From Tritrichomonas musculus (taxonomy: Eukaryota; Parabasalia; Tritrichomonadida; Tritrichomonadidae), in assembly GCA_039105265.1 (NCBI GenBank), contig JAPFFF010000294.1, forward strand, positions 1 through 27,429: a stretch of DNA of 27,429 bases. The letters run 5' to 3'. The notes beneath the pieces are model-generated. The model saw nothing but the letters and a program-made list of their open reading frames with translations, was not told the DNA's origin and searched no databases. Positions 1 to 10,809 of this stretch are shown in pieces; the first letter of the stretch is position 1; the number at the start of each line of letters is the position of its first letter. The position numbers were made by a program, and so were the translations under genes.

Positions 1-3000
1 ACTTTGATTATCTAATATATCCTTATAATCTGATGAAACAATTTTATTAGTTTTTAATGAAACACCTTTAAGTTTTAATGATTTGGTCACACCGTCGTGG
101 GCTTTGCCCTGCGCATCTATAAATGCGTTATTCCATATTGTATAACATTTAGGACATAAAGCTACTTGATTATCACCGTATTTTTCAACACAACAACCCA
201 AAATTTTCTTTTCATCATAAACTGTATTAATTGATGGATCAGGCATGAATTTATAAATGTTTTCATTATAAAATTGTTGATCTTTAATGATGTGCTTAAA
301 TACTTGATCATTTGATTCATTCATGTTTCCAGCAATAGCAAAATAAGCTGAATCAGTGTCTGCAGATGTTAAATGAAATTTATTAGTGTCTAAACATTTA
401 AACATAAAGTCATAAATGAATGTTAAATACCAAAATTTAGCATTATCAAGAGTGAAGAATGCCGTTTGAATACATGTCTTACACCTGAATGATTTAGGAT
501 TTGATTGAATAAGGAATGTATCATCAGCAATTCTGGAACCATTAATATAAGTATCTGATACAATTGATTGATAAGCTTTATCTGAATCACAAATTTTAAC
601 CTTACTATATTTTTCTGTATTCATTCCATCATAACCGTATGAACCATTCATTGATATTTTATAAAATTTTTCGTTACCGGATGATTTACCAGCAATAATA
701 TCTTGACGTTTACGCATGAATTCGTTAACAAATGGATGAAAAGCTTTATTTGCCTCATACAATGATAAATTAAGGATATCAATGACTTTTAATCCATGAT
801 CAATGAGGAACCATAAATAATAACAACCAAATGATTTAAATTCACCCATTGTATCTAATGTCATTGTTAATTTAGTATCTGTTTTATCAATAACACTAAT
901 TTTATTTTTCTTTCCGTATTGATACATATATTTACCAATAACATCTTCAGTATTTTTAATATCAAAATTACGAAATACTGGTGGAAAGTTAATAAGATCA
1001 TTTATTTTATTAATGGGACATTCTAATTTAACTTTAGCTCTAAATATCAATTCAGGATTTGGTTCATATCTATGTTTAGTATAAATTATATTCATACATT
1101 TTTTATAAACTTCATCTTTTTTGTTTCCTTTTTCGTCATAACATTCAAAACGAGTAATTAATGAACCGGGCATATACATAATGCCTCCATGATAAGGGTT
1201 AAATTCATGATAATTTGACGAAAATGATGAAGGATAAAGTGAGTTGAAATCAACACCCACAACATGTGAAACAATATTAGGTGTATCATATGAAATAACT
1301 TTATTATGCTCAAATTTGAATTTATTAATGTGTGAAACACCACGGATATTTTTACGATGCATTACCATAGATAAACCACCTGTTATACCTTCACGTAAAT
1401 CATAATATTCTTTTTCATTTGACAAAGTAGATGGTAATTTATGAAGCCGGCAATATTTATTTAATTGAATTCTTAAACGAGTCACTTTATCATCGGAACG
1501 ATTTCTTAATTGATTGCATGATGCACAAGCTAATAAACAATTACTTAATTCATGACCTATATCATTATTGATTCTATCAAGTGTTGGTTTATTATGATTT
1601 GTGAAATGTTCACCACAGAGATGACATTTACCAGTTGAAGGATTATTATATAATTTCATGAATTCATCAAAATCATCTTCTGAAACTACTTTATTTAAAT
1701 TACGTTGAGGTTTGTTTGGATTTAATTTATTGAATCTTTCATCTTGATAATAATATGAATCACATTTATAACTCCACCAATTTAGACTAGGAATGAAAGT
1801 ATTTGATGTATTGATTATGTTATAGTCAATTGATGGATCAAAATCTTTATAAGCTAGTGCGTATTTAATACAAACTGAATTTTTAGATAATGAAAGATTT
1901 GAGATTAAATCAACGTTATATTGAGCGTTTAAATTAATGAGGTTATCAATTGGTTTAATCATCATTTCAACGTCATTATCATTATATGAAAGTAAGTAAT
2001 CCCAACGTGTATTAAAACGTTTTGAATCTTCAAGATATAGTTTATATTCTTCTTCAGTAATGAGGAAACGTTGACCAAGATATGAATAAAAGTCTTTATA
2101 TTCGAATGGTTGAGATTGTGAAAGTACAACATTAAAGTTTTCAGTATTGACAGCTTCATATGGAAAAACTCCTTTTGATGAATTGGATTCACCACCAAAA
2201 TCAATACCAAATTGTTTTAATGTACCACCCGCAATGAATGCTTGGGCATCAATGAAGCGTAAAGAAATTTTATCAGATTTAAGAATGAATTGTTTAAGAG
2301 CAGTAGATGAACCAATTAATGAGTTATTATCAACTGACCAAGAGCAATTTTCACCTTTATGATTAAAATATTGTTTGAATAAATTTGAATCAAAACGTGA
2401 AGAATTAAAACCAAATACAGTGACTGTTTCGAGATCATGAACAATTGTTTTAGGATCTTCAATATTGAGCATTTGTTTATAAAAATTCAATTTATCATTA
2501 ATTATTAAATGTGCTTGATTAAACATATATTCAATCCAATGAATAATAAAATCTTTATCACGAGCATCAAAATGTTTTGTTAAAGTTCCTGATGAAAATT
2601 TAATGCAACAACTAACGGATAAAGGAACTAATCGTGAATTAATCGTTGTTGATTTAGTTAATGATTCATTTATTGAATGTTCCATTGTTTCAAAATCATA
2701 TGTCATATAATATTCTTGAGGTTTGAATTGAAGGTTATGAGCTAGACAATATTCATAAACAGAGTTGGATAGAATATGAGGACAATATGGTAAAGATTGT
2801 TTTTCAACAATGAAGTTTTTCTTAAATTTACCATCACATTTATTAACATGTTGTTCAAATCGTTTATGATTATTAATTCCTCTAACAACATATGATTTAC
2901 ATTTAGGACAAACTAACAATCCAGTTAATTTTTCAGCATCTTTGATATACATAATATGAAGTATTTGACCTTTTGAATAAAGTAAGGCATTAAATGTTGT

Positions 3001-4412
3001 GTATGATTATCAAAAAACCATTGTTCACTAATGTCATATAAACCTGTTCCAAAATATTCATAAATGTTAACATTGATTTTATGCTTTTGTGCTGAAAGTT
3101 TCATTTCTTCCATTGTTGTACCATCATAATTATTCAAGAAATTAAGAGCTTCATTTGTGATTTTAGTTTTATATGGAAATCCATGTTCTTCACATAAAAG
3201 ACGTCGTGCATGATTTGTTCGGTCATTTAATTTATAACTTTTATAATTTAATAATTTTGGATTAACACAAACAGCTAAAAAACGATACCAACACATTTTA
3301 TCATCTTCATTATCAGTAATGATAAGTTTTGATTTGACAAGTTCTTCAGGAAGCTGTAATTTACCAGTAATTTTAACTAATCGCGAAATAGTAAATGCAA
3401 CTGATGAAACAAAAGTAAGTTTAACTGATGACTCAGAAACTTCATAGTTATGTAAAACAGATTCAATATAAAATTTGATTTTTTCAAGGTCGGAATTTGT
3501 TTGAACAGTTATAGGAATATTTGATGAATATTTATAATTGATTGCATTAATTACTCGTTTTTCGTAATCATAACGGATTATTTCGCCATGTTGTTTTATG
3601 GGTATTTCAAAGATACCAGATAATTCAAAAGTTAACTTAAAAGGTTTACGTTCTGATTTAAAGACTACATCTTCAAGGTAATTGAATATATCATCAATGG
3701 ATGAAAATGAATTCAGATAATAAACAACTATTGGATCTTTATTTTGATTTTTGGTAACAACTTCTTGATCCTTTAATGCTTTTCTATGTTGTTCAAGTAA
3801 ATTTAAAGCAAGTTCATATTCATGTGGAACATTAACAACTAAGTAATCTATATCTTTACTTTGAAAATCATGACCAAAGTCTTTGAAGAAATTAATTAAT
3901 TCTTCATTCTGGGCTTCAAATAACTTTTGAGCATATGGTTTTAATGGTTTCATTTCTTTTGGAGGAAGTGGTTTAAGTAATGGTTTATTTTTTAAAAGTT
4001 CATCAAGCATACGTTTATAATTTGCTTTTTGGGTATGAATGACAGATTTTTCATTATTGATTTGGGAAACAAATTTGGTTTGTGTTTGTTGCTTATGTAA
4101 TTCATCAATTGAATTTTTAATTTTAAGTTTATGCAAATTATTGTAGAAATATTCATCTGAATCGATGTATTTGTGTGGAGGTTTTGGTGATGGAATATTT
4201 AATCCTTTAGCGAACCAATACATTGAATTATAATCATTTTCTCCATCATATCCTCTATCTAAAATATCTTGTACTATTGAGTCAATTAAATTTTCACGTA
4301 AATCTTTTTCATTATTAAATTCATTTTTCCATTCATCAATGGTTGTATTATCATTATGAACTAAATTATCAAGTTCAATTAATTTTTCTATTGGTGTTTT
4401 ATCTAATTTCAT
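1..4412 (-). pseudogene. Protein-primed type B DNA polymerase of a Maverick/Polinton-like element (fossil, 3' end outside window)
   Basis: The minus strand encodes a family B DNA polymerase that would copy the element, probably by protein priming. Recognisable parts in order are: a long charged N-terminal region without a clear domain; a short CxxC zinc-finger-like segment; an exonuclease motif with DFET; an HNH-like Cys/His segment; polymerase motif A (DFNSLYPS), motif B (KISMNGSYG), and motif C (SADTDSAY) close to the left window edge. These match the organellar/viral DNA_pol_B_2 group used by Mavericks and their virus relatives. The start at 4412 is the first Met of the N-terminal ORF, and the non-coding element end lies immediately upstream. 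The gene runs off the window at base 1. It appears broken, with about one break. Confidence 0.8.
1484..1633 (-). other. HNH/zinc-binding motif inside the element polymerase
   Basis: Between the exonuclease and polymerase motifs the minus strand reads a CHLCGEHF segment, then TLDRINND, GHELSN and CASCNQLRNRS. This is the CxxC ... LDRI.N..GH...N ... CxxCNxxR layout of HNH endonuclease and related treble-clef zinc domains. It lies in the same reading frame as the polymerase motifs. In protein-primed polymerases this interval normally holds the TPR1-type priming insertion. Whether the HNH-like part cleaves DNA or only binds zinc cannot be told from sequence. Confidence 0.6.
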
Positions 4413-4529
4413 TTAGGTGGAAATAAAAATTTAAAAAATAAAAAATTAATTAGATTTATTTTTGGATATGTGATATAAAAATAAATGTTAAAATTAATTT
4501 TATAAAATATTTGGAGAACGTTTATTTAT

Positions 4530-4915
4530 TAAAATTTTTTCGATTTGTGTGAAACTTTGAAAAGTTTGAGCCCTTGGCGAAGTATTCAAATTATCAGACA
4601 TTTAATTCAAATTATCAGACATTTCGGAAATAACGTATTTTATAAAATTTTTTCGATTTGTGAGAGTATTCAAATTATCAGACATTTAATTCAAATTATC
4701 AGACATTTCGGAAATAACGTATTTTATAAATTTTTTTCGATTTGTGTGAGTATTCAAATTATCAGACATTTCGGAAAAACGTATTTTTAAAAATAATTTT
4801 GTAATTTGTGTGAGTATTCAATTTATCAGACATTTCGGAAATAACGAATTTGTAAAATTTTTTCGATTTATGTGAGTATTCAATTTATCAGACATTCCAG
4901 ATAACGTAAATTTAA
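4530..4915. repeat. ~62-bp tandem repeat, about five units
   Basis: Five degenerate head-to-tail units lie just upstream of the polymerase start. Each unit carries TTTTTTCGATTTGTGTGAG, then TATTCAAATTATCAGACATT and TCGGAAATAACGTATTTTAT. The first two units also contain an internal duplication of the ATTCAAATTATCAGACATTT block. Units become more divergent toward 4900, where the last one runs into the 56-bp shared segment. An 81-residue ORF on the plus strand across this array is only a product of the repeat. Confidence 0.85.
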
Positions 4916-4963
4916 TCATTTACGTATAAAATTTATGTTTTCAATATTTGACTTTTGAGATTT
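4908..4963. repeat. 56-bp direct repeat, copy 1
   Basis: This segment begins AAATTTAATCATTTACGTAT and ends ATTTGACTTTTGAGATTT. It is identical, read by eye, to 15493-15548 in the same orientation, 10,585 bp away. In both places it sits a short way upstream of a minus-strand ORF, which suggests a conserved end segment of one mobile-element family rather than chance. Confidence 0.85.
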
Positions 4964-5040
4964 GAGGATAAAATTTATGAAAATCATGCCACTTTGTGGC
5001 TGGTCAAATGCCTTTATGAAGGGGTGATGAATCAGTGGTG

Positions 5041-6270
5041 AAATCTTTTTTTGAGGTTTGAGGAAAAAAATTGAAATGTCAAAAAAAAATTTGCAAGAAT
5101 ATTATCGCATATAACAAAATTTATTGATTAAAAATTAATATGTAGATATGGTGGTGTATATAAATTGATATCATAGATTCTAAAAAGTAGTGAGTTATGG
5201 ATTGGTGAAATCGTTATATATATAATAACTGTGTAATGTGACGTCAACAATTATTAACCCCCCACTGCTTATCTGCTATCTACTACTTTGAATCATAAGA
5301 TTATTAATATTTAAATATGTATTTTTTATTGATAGTGCAAATAAAAAGAAATTTATCTTATAAAAAAATATTTTATTTACTATTATTATTTGAATGTGTG
5401 AATATAGAATAGGTGAGATAGATTTTAATTGAAAATTGAATGTTCAAGAAATCACTTTTGACTAAAATAGAAATTTAGAATGTTTTTATCTTTATTAATA
5501 TCATAATAAAATATAAAATTAAAAAAATATAAAAAACATCATATATTTAATTAATAATATAATATTAAATAATTTAATTTATCAGAATATAATAAAGATA
5601 TATTTGTATGTTATATCATTTTATCAAATAAAGTAAAGTTTGAATTTTTAAAAGAATCTCCTTAAATGATTTGATAAAAAAAATCAAATTAAAAAAAAGC
5701 ATTTTGAGTAATATAAGAAAAAAAATAGTTTTTATATTACAAAATCTCATCACTTCACCATTTCTATCTAAATAAAAAACTTTTCTTTGAAGTTTATATT
5801 TTGAGAAAAATTTTTATCACAAAAGAAAATTTTTTTATGTCGTCTCAATTAACTCAAACATTATTCAATTAACAAAAATGAATTTGATATTTCCTATTTT
5901 TACTGTTAATTGAATTTAATATTATATGTGTTTACCAATTATTAAGTTTAATCAAAACGTTAGTTAGATGATTTTTCGAATCTGCTTAAAAAACGGTTTG
6001 TTTGAAAATTGAATTGATTATTTCATTGTTTTTAGTCTAATTCAAAAATTCAATGTTATCTTGAAATAATTTATTTAATTCGATCAAATATTATTTGATT
6101 TAACATAATACTTATTTTTATATTTTTATCGTTATTCTTTGTATTATATATTCTTAAATTATAATAATTATAAAATATATATTATGAATTTAAGCTATTA
6201 TTTATATATAAGTTGATTATATCATTCCATATTAAGATATAAAAATTTTAAATTTATTCGAAACTTTAAT
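5041..6270. other. Gene-less AT-rich spacer
   Basis: About 1.2 kb of very AT-rich sequence without a credible ORF. The only GC-richer spot is around 5235-5290. It contains a TGACGTCA palindrome at about 5238 and a CCCCCC run at about 5261. No element ends were identified. Confidence 0.6.
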
Positions 6271-6274
6271 GATT

Positions 6275-6282
6275 TCATTAAA
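6275..6282 (+). promoter_or_regulatory. Initiator-like motif (Inr) of the membrane-protein gene
   Basis: The sequence TTCATTAA has its A at 6277, 11 nt before the ATG at 6288. Trichomonad class II genes use an initiator of the form TCA(+1)Y(T/A) surrounding the transcription start, with very short 5' leaders. The match and spacing fit that rule, but any AT-rich spacer yields TCATT by chance at some rate. Confidence 0.5.
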
Positions 6283-6287
6283 AAAAA

Positions 6288-7178
6288 ATGTGCTTTAACA
6301 AAGAAATGAGCCTCATGTTCTCCATAACGAGCCTAGGTATAGCTTTCTGGGCAATGACAGGAAAAGGCATTTGGGGTAGCATGGAAAGATGGAGGCGTCA
6401 TCGTATTGAAGCTTGTTTCGCATATTTTTGTTTCATGGAACTTTTGCAATTTATTCAGTATCTAGTTATTGATCAATGCGATAATATAATAAATACATAC
6501 TCTACAGCACTTGGCTACATTCATATTTGCTGGCAGCCATTATTTACAAATCTTATTATGAGTGCTTTAGATCGCAGAAATTTAGATAAAAGTCGTGACC
6601 ACACATGGGCAGTTATTTTTAAGGCAAGCTTTTTGATTGGAATTTTCATGGCTGCTAGAATTATAATACCAGCTATCGTTTCACCTGAAACATTACAGCA
6701 ATATTTTGAACCTTGCTACCGTGAAATGGATGGTCTTTGCGCAGAAAGAAGCTCATGGAAAACATGCTCTACAACTGGTGTTTACCATATACGCTGGAAC
6801 TTTAAGATGATTCGTGCATCTTATTTGTTCCCTAACATAGGCTTACACTTTATTACAATGTTTATTATTCCTTTTGCAATGGGAATGCATTTCGAATCAA
6901 TCCTTCTCCTTATATCAGGTCCTGTTTTAGCGGTCTTCTTCCCAGTTGATGATGGAGAACGTTCTACTATTTGGTGTTTCTTTTCTGTAATGGAAGAATT
7001 GATTACTTTCGGATCTCAAATTCTTAGTATTCACTATTCAAAGATAAATGTTAAATCTAATCATGTCAAAAAGCATCAAGCTTCAAAGAAAGAGGTAGGT
7101 TCTGGAAATCTGCTTTCTATCTTTGATAATTTATTCAAAGTTTTTGACGATTTCAAAAAGAATATATTTTATTATTGA
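6288..7178 (+). CDS. Seven-helix membrane protein, DUF5765-like
   Basis: This 296-residue protein has about seven hydrophobic segments, near residues 8-24, 41-61, 76-94, 107-131, 176-200, 203-219 and 227-247. A cysteine-rich loop (C143, C151, C160) lies between helices 4 and 5. The C-terminal tail (about 250-296) is polar and basic, probably cytosolic. The N-terminus MCFNKEMSLMFS and the MELLQFIQYLV segment resemble the small membrane proteins grouped as DUF5765, whose function is unknown; the family name is from memory. There is no cleavable signal peptide. The start is fixed by an initiator-like TTCATTAA 11 nt upstream and the absence of an earlier in-frame Met. It ends in TGA, with TAAA 10 nt further on. 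Base composition is richer in GC than the flanks, as expected for a real gene. No operon-like neighbour. Confidence 0.82.
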   Translation: MCFNKEMSLMFSITSLGIAFWAMTGKGIWGSMERWRRHRIEACFAYFCFMELLQFIQYLVIDQCDNIINTYSTALGYIHICWQPLFTNLIMSALDRRNLDKSRDHTWAVIFKASFLIGIFMAARIIIPAIVSPETLQQYFEPCYREMDGLCAERSSWKTCSTTGVYHIRWNFKMIRASYLFPNIGLHFITMFIIPFAMGMHFESILLLISGPVLAVFFPVDDGERSTIWCFFSVMEELITFGSQILSIHYSKINVKSNHVKKHQASKKEVGSGNLLSIFDNLFKVFDDFKKNIFYY

Positions 7179-7588
7179 ATAGTTCAATAAATTTTTTTAT
7201 CTTTCAATTATCATGTCTTTGCTCTGTTTAATTATCAAATTGATTTTTTTTTTTTTTATGAATGTAACTTGCTTTCAATATATCCATAGCATTTCATTAT
7301 ATCCAGAGCAAGGTCAATCTAGAATAAATTGGCCATAGTTTGATCGTTTTTACCAAAAAGAAAACCAAATATGATCAGAAATATTTTTATCAGAAATTTT
7401 TATATTTTCACTATTTTACTAATATCTCCAAATAAAAAAGTAAAACTAATAATATTTAGCAAAACTTATAATTTATAATAATAATTTTTATATAATTTAT
7501 TATTAAATATTTAATAAAATAATTAAATTGTATGAAAAATTACACAAATAAAATTTATTGCTATGATATCTCCTTATAGCTGAGTGCT
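7179..7588. other. AT-rich spacer, no gene
   Basis: About 400 bp downstream of the membrane-protein gene. It contains a TAAA at 7188-7191, a run of about 13 T near 7245, and otherwise AT-rich sequence with no supported ORF or repeat. Confidence 0.6.
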
Positions 7589-7830
7589 TTATTTTAAAAA
7601 ATTACCAATAGATATATTTAATAAATGGGCATAGCATCCAATCCATTCAAAGAAATCGCCGGTTACGTTTTTAGCAGATACTTCCTCTCTAGCATTCAAA
7701 GCTTTTTTAGCATTACTTGGGAAAATGGAAAAGGCAATCACTCAATCCCTAATTCATCTTGTATATCACTAAGTATTTTTGATGTTTCTAAAATAATAAT
7801 TTTACTATCGGTTTTTTCGAAATGGTTTTT
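7589..7830 (-). pseudogene. Fragment of an unknown gene in two minus-strand frames
   Basis: On the minus strand two short open stretches of protein-like composition lie end to end in different frames. The upstream one includes SKIIILETSKILSDIQDELG and ends at a TGA; the downstream one includes IFPSNAKKALNAREEVSAKN, then TGDFFEWIGCYAHL, and stops at 7589-7591. The balanced residue mix (A, D, E, G, W) is unlike the Phe/Ile/Lys-only translations of the AT spacers, which suggests a decayed gene. I do not recognise the family. The plus-strand 69-residue ORF at 7625-7834 is the complementary shadow. It could be a remnant of a transposase or of a host gene. Confidence 0.3.
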
Positions 7831-7889
7831 TTGAAAATAATATAATTTTTTTCATAATCATATTGCATATTTAATGGAAAAAGTACATT

Positions 7890-7905
7890 AAGGTAGAGAC
7901 ATAAA
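7890..7905. repeat. 16-bp target-site duplication, left copy
   Basis: AAGGTAGAGACATAAA directly precedes the left inverted repeat and recurs exactly at 13004-13019, directly after the right one. Beyond it the flanks differ (ACATT on the left, TATTACTTTCC on the right). Since both copies are followed by TATT, the duplication could be read as 20 bp if the first four bases of the transposon are given to it. The 16-bp reading leaves both transposon ends perfectly inverted. Confidence 0.8.
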
Positions 7906-8592
7906 TATTCCAAGAGAAAATGAAGCCCCAGCTTTTTGAGAGGCCAAAAATTGAATGAATAAAAAATATAAAAATTTTAAAATGTTAAAAATGCGTTATA
8001 TAAAACCAACAAAAACGAAATATAGCATTTAGTAAAACATATATAGAAAAAAAGCATAGAAAATAATTGAGAGGGAAGATTTTTTGAGTGTATTTTATAT
8101 TTTCGCTAAAATGTATTCAAATTTGAAATAAACAAATTGAAAGAATTTCAGATGCACACAAAAAGCAAGATTATTTTTTCTATGATATTGAAAAAGCAAG
8201 ATTATTTTTTCTATGATATTGAAAAATCAACTTCATAACGTATTATCTTCAAAGCTTTGTTATTGATGATTATGTTGTAAATGAGCAAGGATTAGTTAGA
8301 TTAAAAAATTGAAAAATTTTCCAAATTTGAAAAATTTTTATATCTTCACAAAAGTAAAGTTCGAAAAATTTTAATTGAATTATCGTATAAACAAAAAATA
8401 TATTTATCTATTAATTTGACTAGCATCATACGAAAATAAAAATAAATAAATACAATAATATTGATCAATAAAAAATAAATATACTGGAATAAATAACAAA
8501 TGTTTGAAAAATAGATTCGACTAATAAATTCCTTTGAATAAATCTATTCCAGCATATTAATTTCCTTTGAATCTATTAAAAAAGAGGCAAAT
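7906..8592 (+). repeat. Left terminal inverted repeat (687 bp)
   Basis: This arm begins TATTCCAAGAG and ends AAAAGAGGCAAAT. It matches the reverse complement of 12317-13003 over all stretches compared. Right after the arm the two sides diverge abruptly. It includes a tandem 31-bp duplication at 8160-8221 and no coding potential. Confidence 0.92.
8160..8221 (+). repeat. 31-bp tandem duplication inside the TIR
   Basis: Two adjacent identical 31-bp units start AAAAAGCAAGATTATTTTTT and end TATGATATTG. The same doubled block is present, inverted, at 12688-12749 in the right arm. Confidence 0.9.
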
Positions 8593-10809
8593 ATTAATCA
8601 GAATTCATTTACTAAAATTTCCTATAGTTATGAATTATAATAATGTACATTAGAGTTAAACATTGAAGTGAATTATCTTAATATATTGTTAAACAAGCTA
8701 AAAAATACAAATAAAAGTATTTTTGTTTCTTTTTGAATTTCAATCGAAAATAATAATTAAGTTTTTTTAATAGCAATAATAAAATTAGGCTAGCAATAAT
8801 AAAATAAAACATAAAAGGTTTTAAAAAGTGGTTTGCTTGAATAATCTGAAATTGAAGGCTAGCAATAATAAAATAAAAAAAAATTGTTCGAATGCGAATA
8901 TTTTTGAATTTATTAAGTTCAAAGAGTTTGCTGATTTAGTTAAGACGGGTTTGATGGTCGTTTTTCTATCATAAAATGAAAATAGTGTTTTTTATTATTT
9001 GAATGAATTCTCATTATTTTTAAAAACTTTTTGAATAAAAATTTTCAAAGATGTAAAATATTCAAATTTTAAAAATCTAAATTTGTTCTTTTTTAGTTCT
9101 ATTTCAATAATTATTAGTACATATATATGTTCAAGGCCATGTTAAATTTGTTATTAAGCACCAATATTATATATTTATAATATCCTTTTTCATTTATTCA
9201 TTTATAATTTAAAAAACGTCTTTTAAACTCAACAACAGTTCTGTGAAATAGAACAATTCAAGTTTATTCAACTAGTTTACCTATTTATAACCTTTTATAT
9301 TGTGTTTTTATCAAAAGTTTGAAGAAGTATGCTGAAAATTATTATACTTATTGAGTTTAATAATGGGATTTTTTTTTATCATTCAATTAGTTATTAAATA
9401 TAAGATAAGAAAACCTTGATTTCCCCTACCTCAATTCCTAGGAACGAAATTTCATTTTGAGTCACAGCTTTAAATAGGCTCAAACAAATGAAAACAACCG
9501 ATTATATATGTTTTCCAAGATTGAGAATCACCTTTTTGATGAATGATTTTCTGTGACTTATGCTTGCTTATTACAGTATTGGAATATCAAAAAAGTTTTC
9601 ATTATATTACATATATGGTTGATATTGACTAATTTCTATGAGCATAAGGGAGTTTTTAATATTAAAAATGCATTTATTTTAATCAAATAATTAATAAATT
9701 ACCAAGTATTAACTCATATCATTAAAATCTTCCCTTAAGCTCACAACACAATCACAGTAAAACAATTTGTTGAACTTAGTATTTTTCTGGAGAAATAAAG
9801 CATTCCATACATTTTTACAATTTAGGCTATCAACTACTGATGATTGAGAAAGCATAAGGAGTAATCAAATCTATTTAAATGAAAAATGTAGTTTGAATAT
9901 CAATAATTTTTTTTAACCTCCATCATAAATCTATCAGAACTAAATATGGATTGTTACAATTAACTATGCTATGATACCTACTAGGAACAAATAACGAGTC
10001 TCGTTTAGCAGCATGATCAATTATTACTTTCAGGCTTAAGGAAAGAAAAAAGAAAATACCTTAATGCATACTATTTTTATATCAATTTTTGAAATGAGAA
10101 AATGATAACAGAGTGAACTCAGTCAAGTGCTTTCTTTTCTATTTGATATACTAGAAAGTGTAAGCTAATTTTTGTTTAGGTTAGGAATTCAATGAAAAAT
10201 AAGTTTGGTCTCGTAACTTTTGCTTTATTTTATTTGATTAATAGTATTCTTAACCAAGAAAATATAAAAATTAACGATCCTTTTTTGGTTTAATCTCATC
10301 AGCAATAAATCTAAGGACTTTATTCAGGTTTAACGAAGTTGTAATCGCTATTATTTCAATCTATCTGCTCTTTATACATATAATATAAAGGTTTTATGGT
10401 ATAATAACTGTTGCAAAATAAGTGGAAATACTGAAATTATATTTTTTAAATCGTTTTTCATCAATGAAATTCAAAAAAAATCTTATTAATGCAACATTTG
10501 GCATAGTAAAGATCGTTTATATATAAGTAATAAACTTCTTTTCATGTTTTTCGTATTAGATATCGGAGAATTTATTTAAATTTAGACCAAATAGCCAAAT
10601 TATGGTCTGTTTTTGCTTTTGAAAAACTTTTATCAAGCTAATTGCAATTATAAAATTATGTTCTTTATTAATTAATATGTTTTTTATTATCAATTATATT
10701 ATATTATTCTAAAAATTCAAAAATATTGAATTACCAAAATAGGAATCCATTCAAAAGTATGTAAACTATTCAAATCAAATTCAATAAAATACGTTAAAAT
10801 TATTTTTAC
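8593..10809. other. 2.2-kb left arm of the transposon without an ORF
   Basis: This stretch between the left TIR and the integrase gene has no ORF of 60 codons or more on either strand. It contains three copies of a CTAGCAATAATAAAA block between about 8770 and 8877, and a small inverted pair GTCACAG/CTGTGAC near 9461 and 9555. Otherwise nothing was recognised. It may be non-coding, hold very short or spliced ORFs, or be captured or decayed sequence. Confidence 0.6.

Larger units (their letters stand above)
1..5040 (-). mobile_element. Maverick/Polinton-like element, one end (fossil)
   Basis: This is one end of a large self-synthesising DNA transposon of the Maverick/Polinton type; the rest lies left of the window. 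Visible parts are a B-family DNA polymerase gene on the minus strand (1-4412), a non-coding end segment with a ~62-bp tandem repeat (about 4530-4915), and a 56-bp segment (4908-4963) that recurs at 15493-15548. No integrase, ATPase, protease or capsid gene falls inside the window. The right boundary is approximate: it is set by the last sequence that also occurs near 18536-18575. The polymerase is open over most of its length, so the copy does not look ancient, but it appears broken, with about one break in the visible part. The family assignment rests on the polymerase type and the parabasalid-like setting. Confidence 0.72.

Noticed and set aside
4545-4790. Plus-strand 81-codon ORF with IQIIRHF repeats
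   Set aside because: It is a translation of the 62-bp tandem repeat and has no independent coding sign.
5238-5245. TGACGTCA as a CRE-type regulatory site
   Set aside because: A single 8-bp palindrome 1 kb from the next gene; no support beyond the match.
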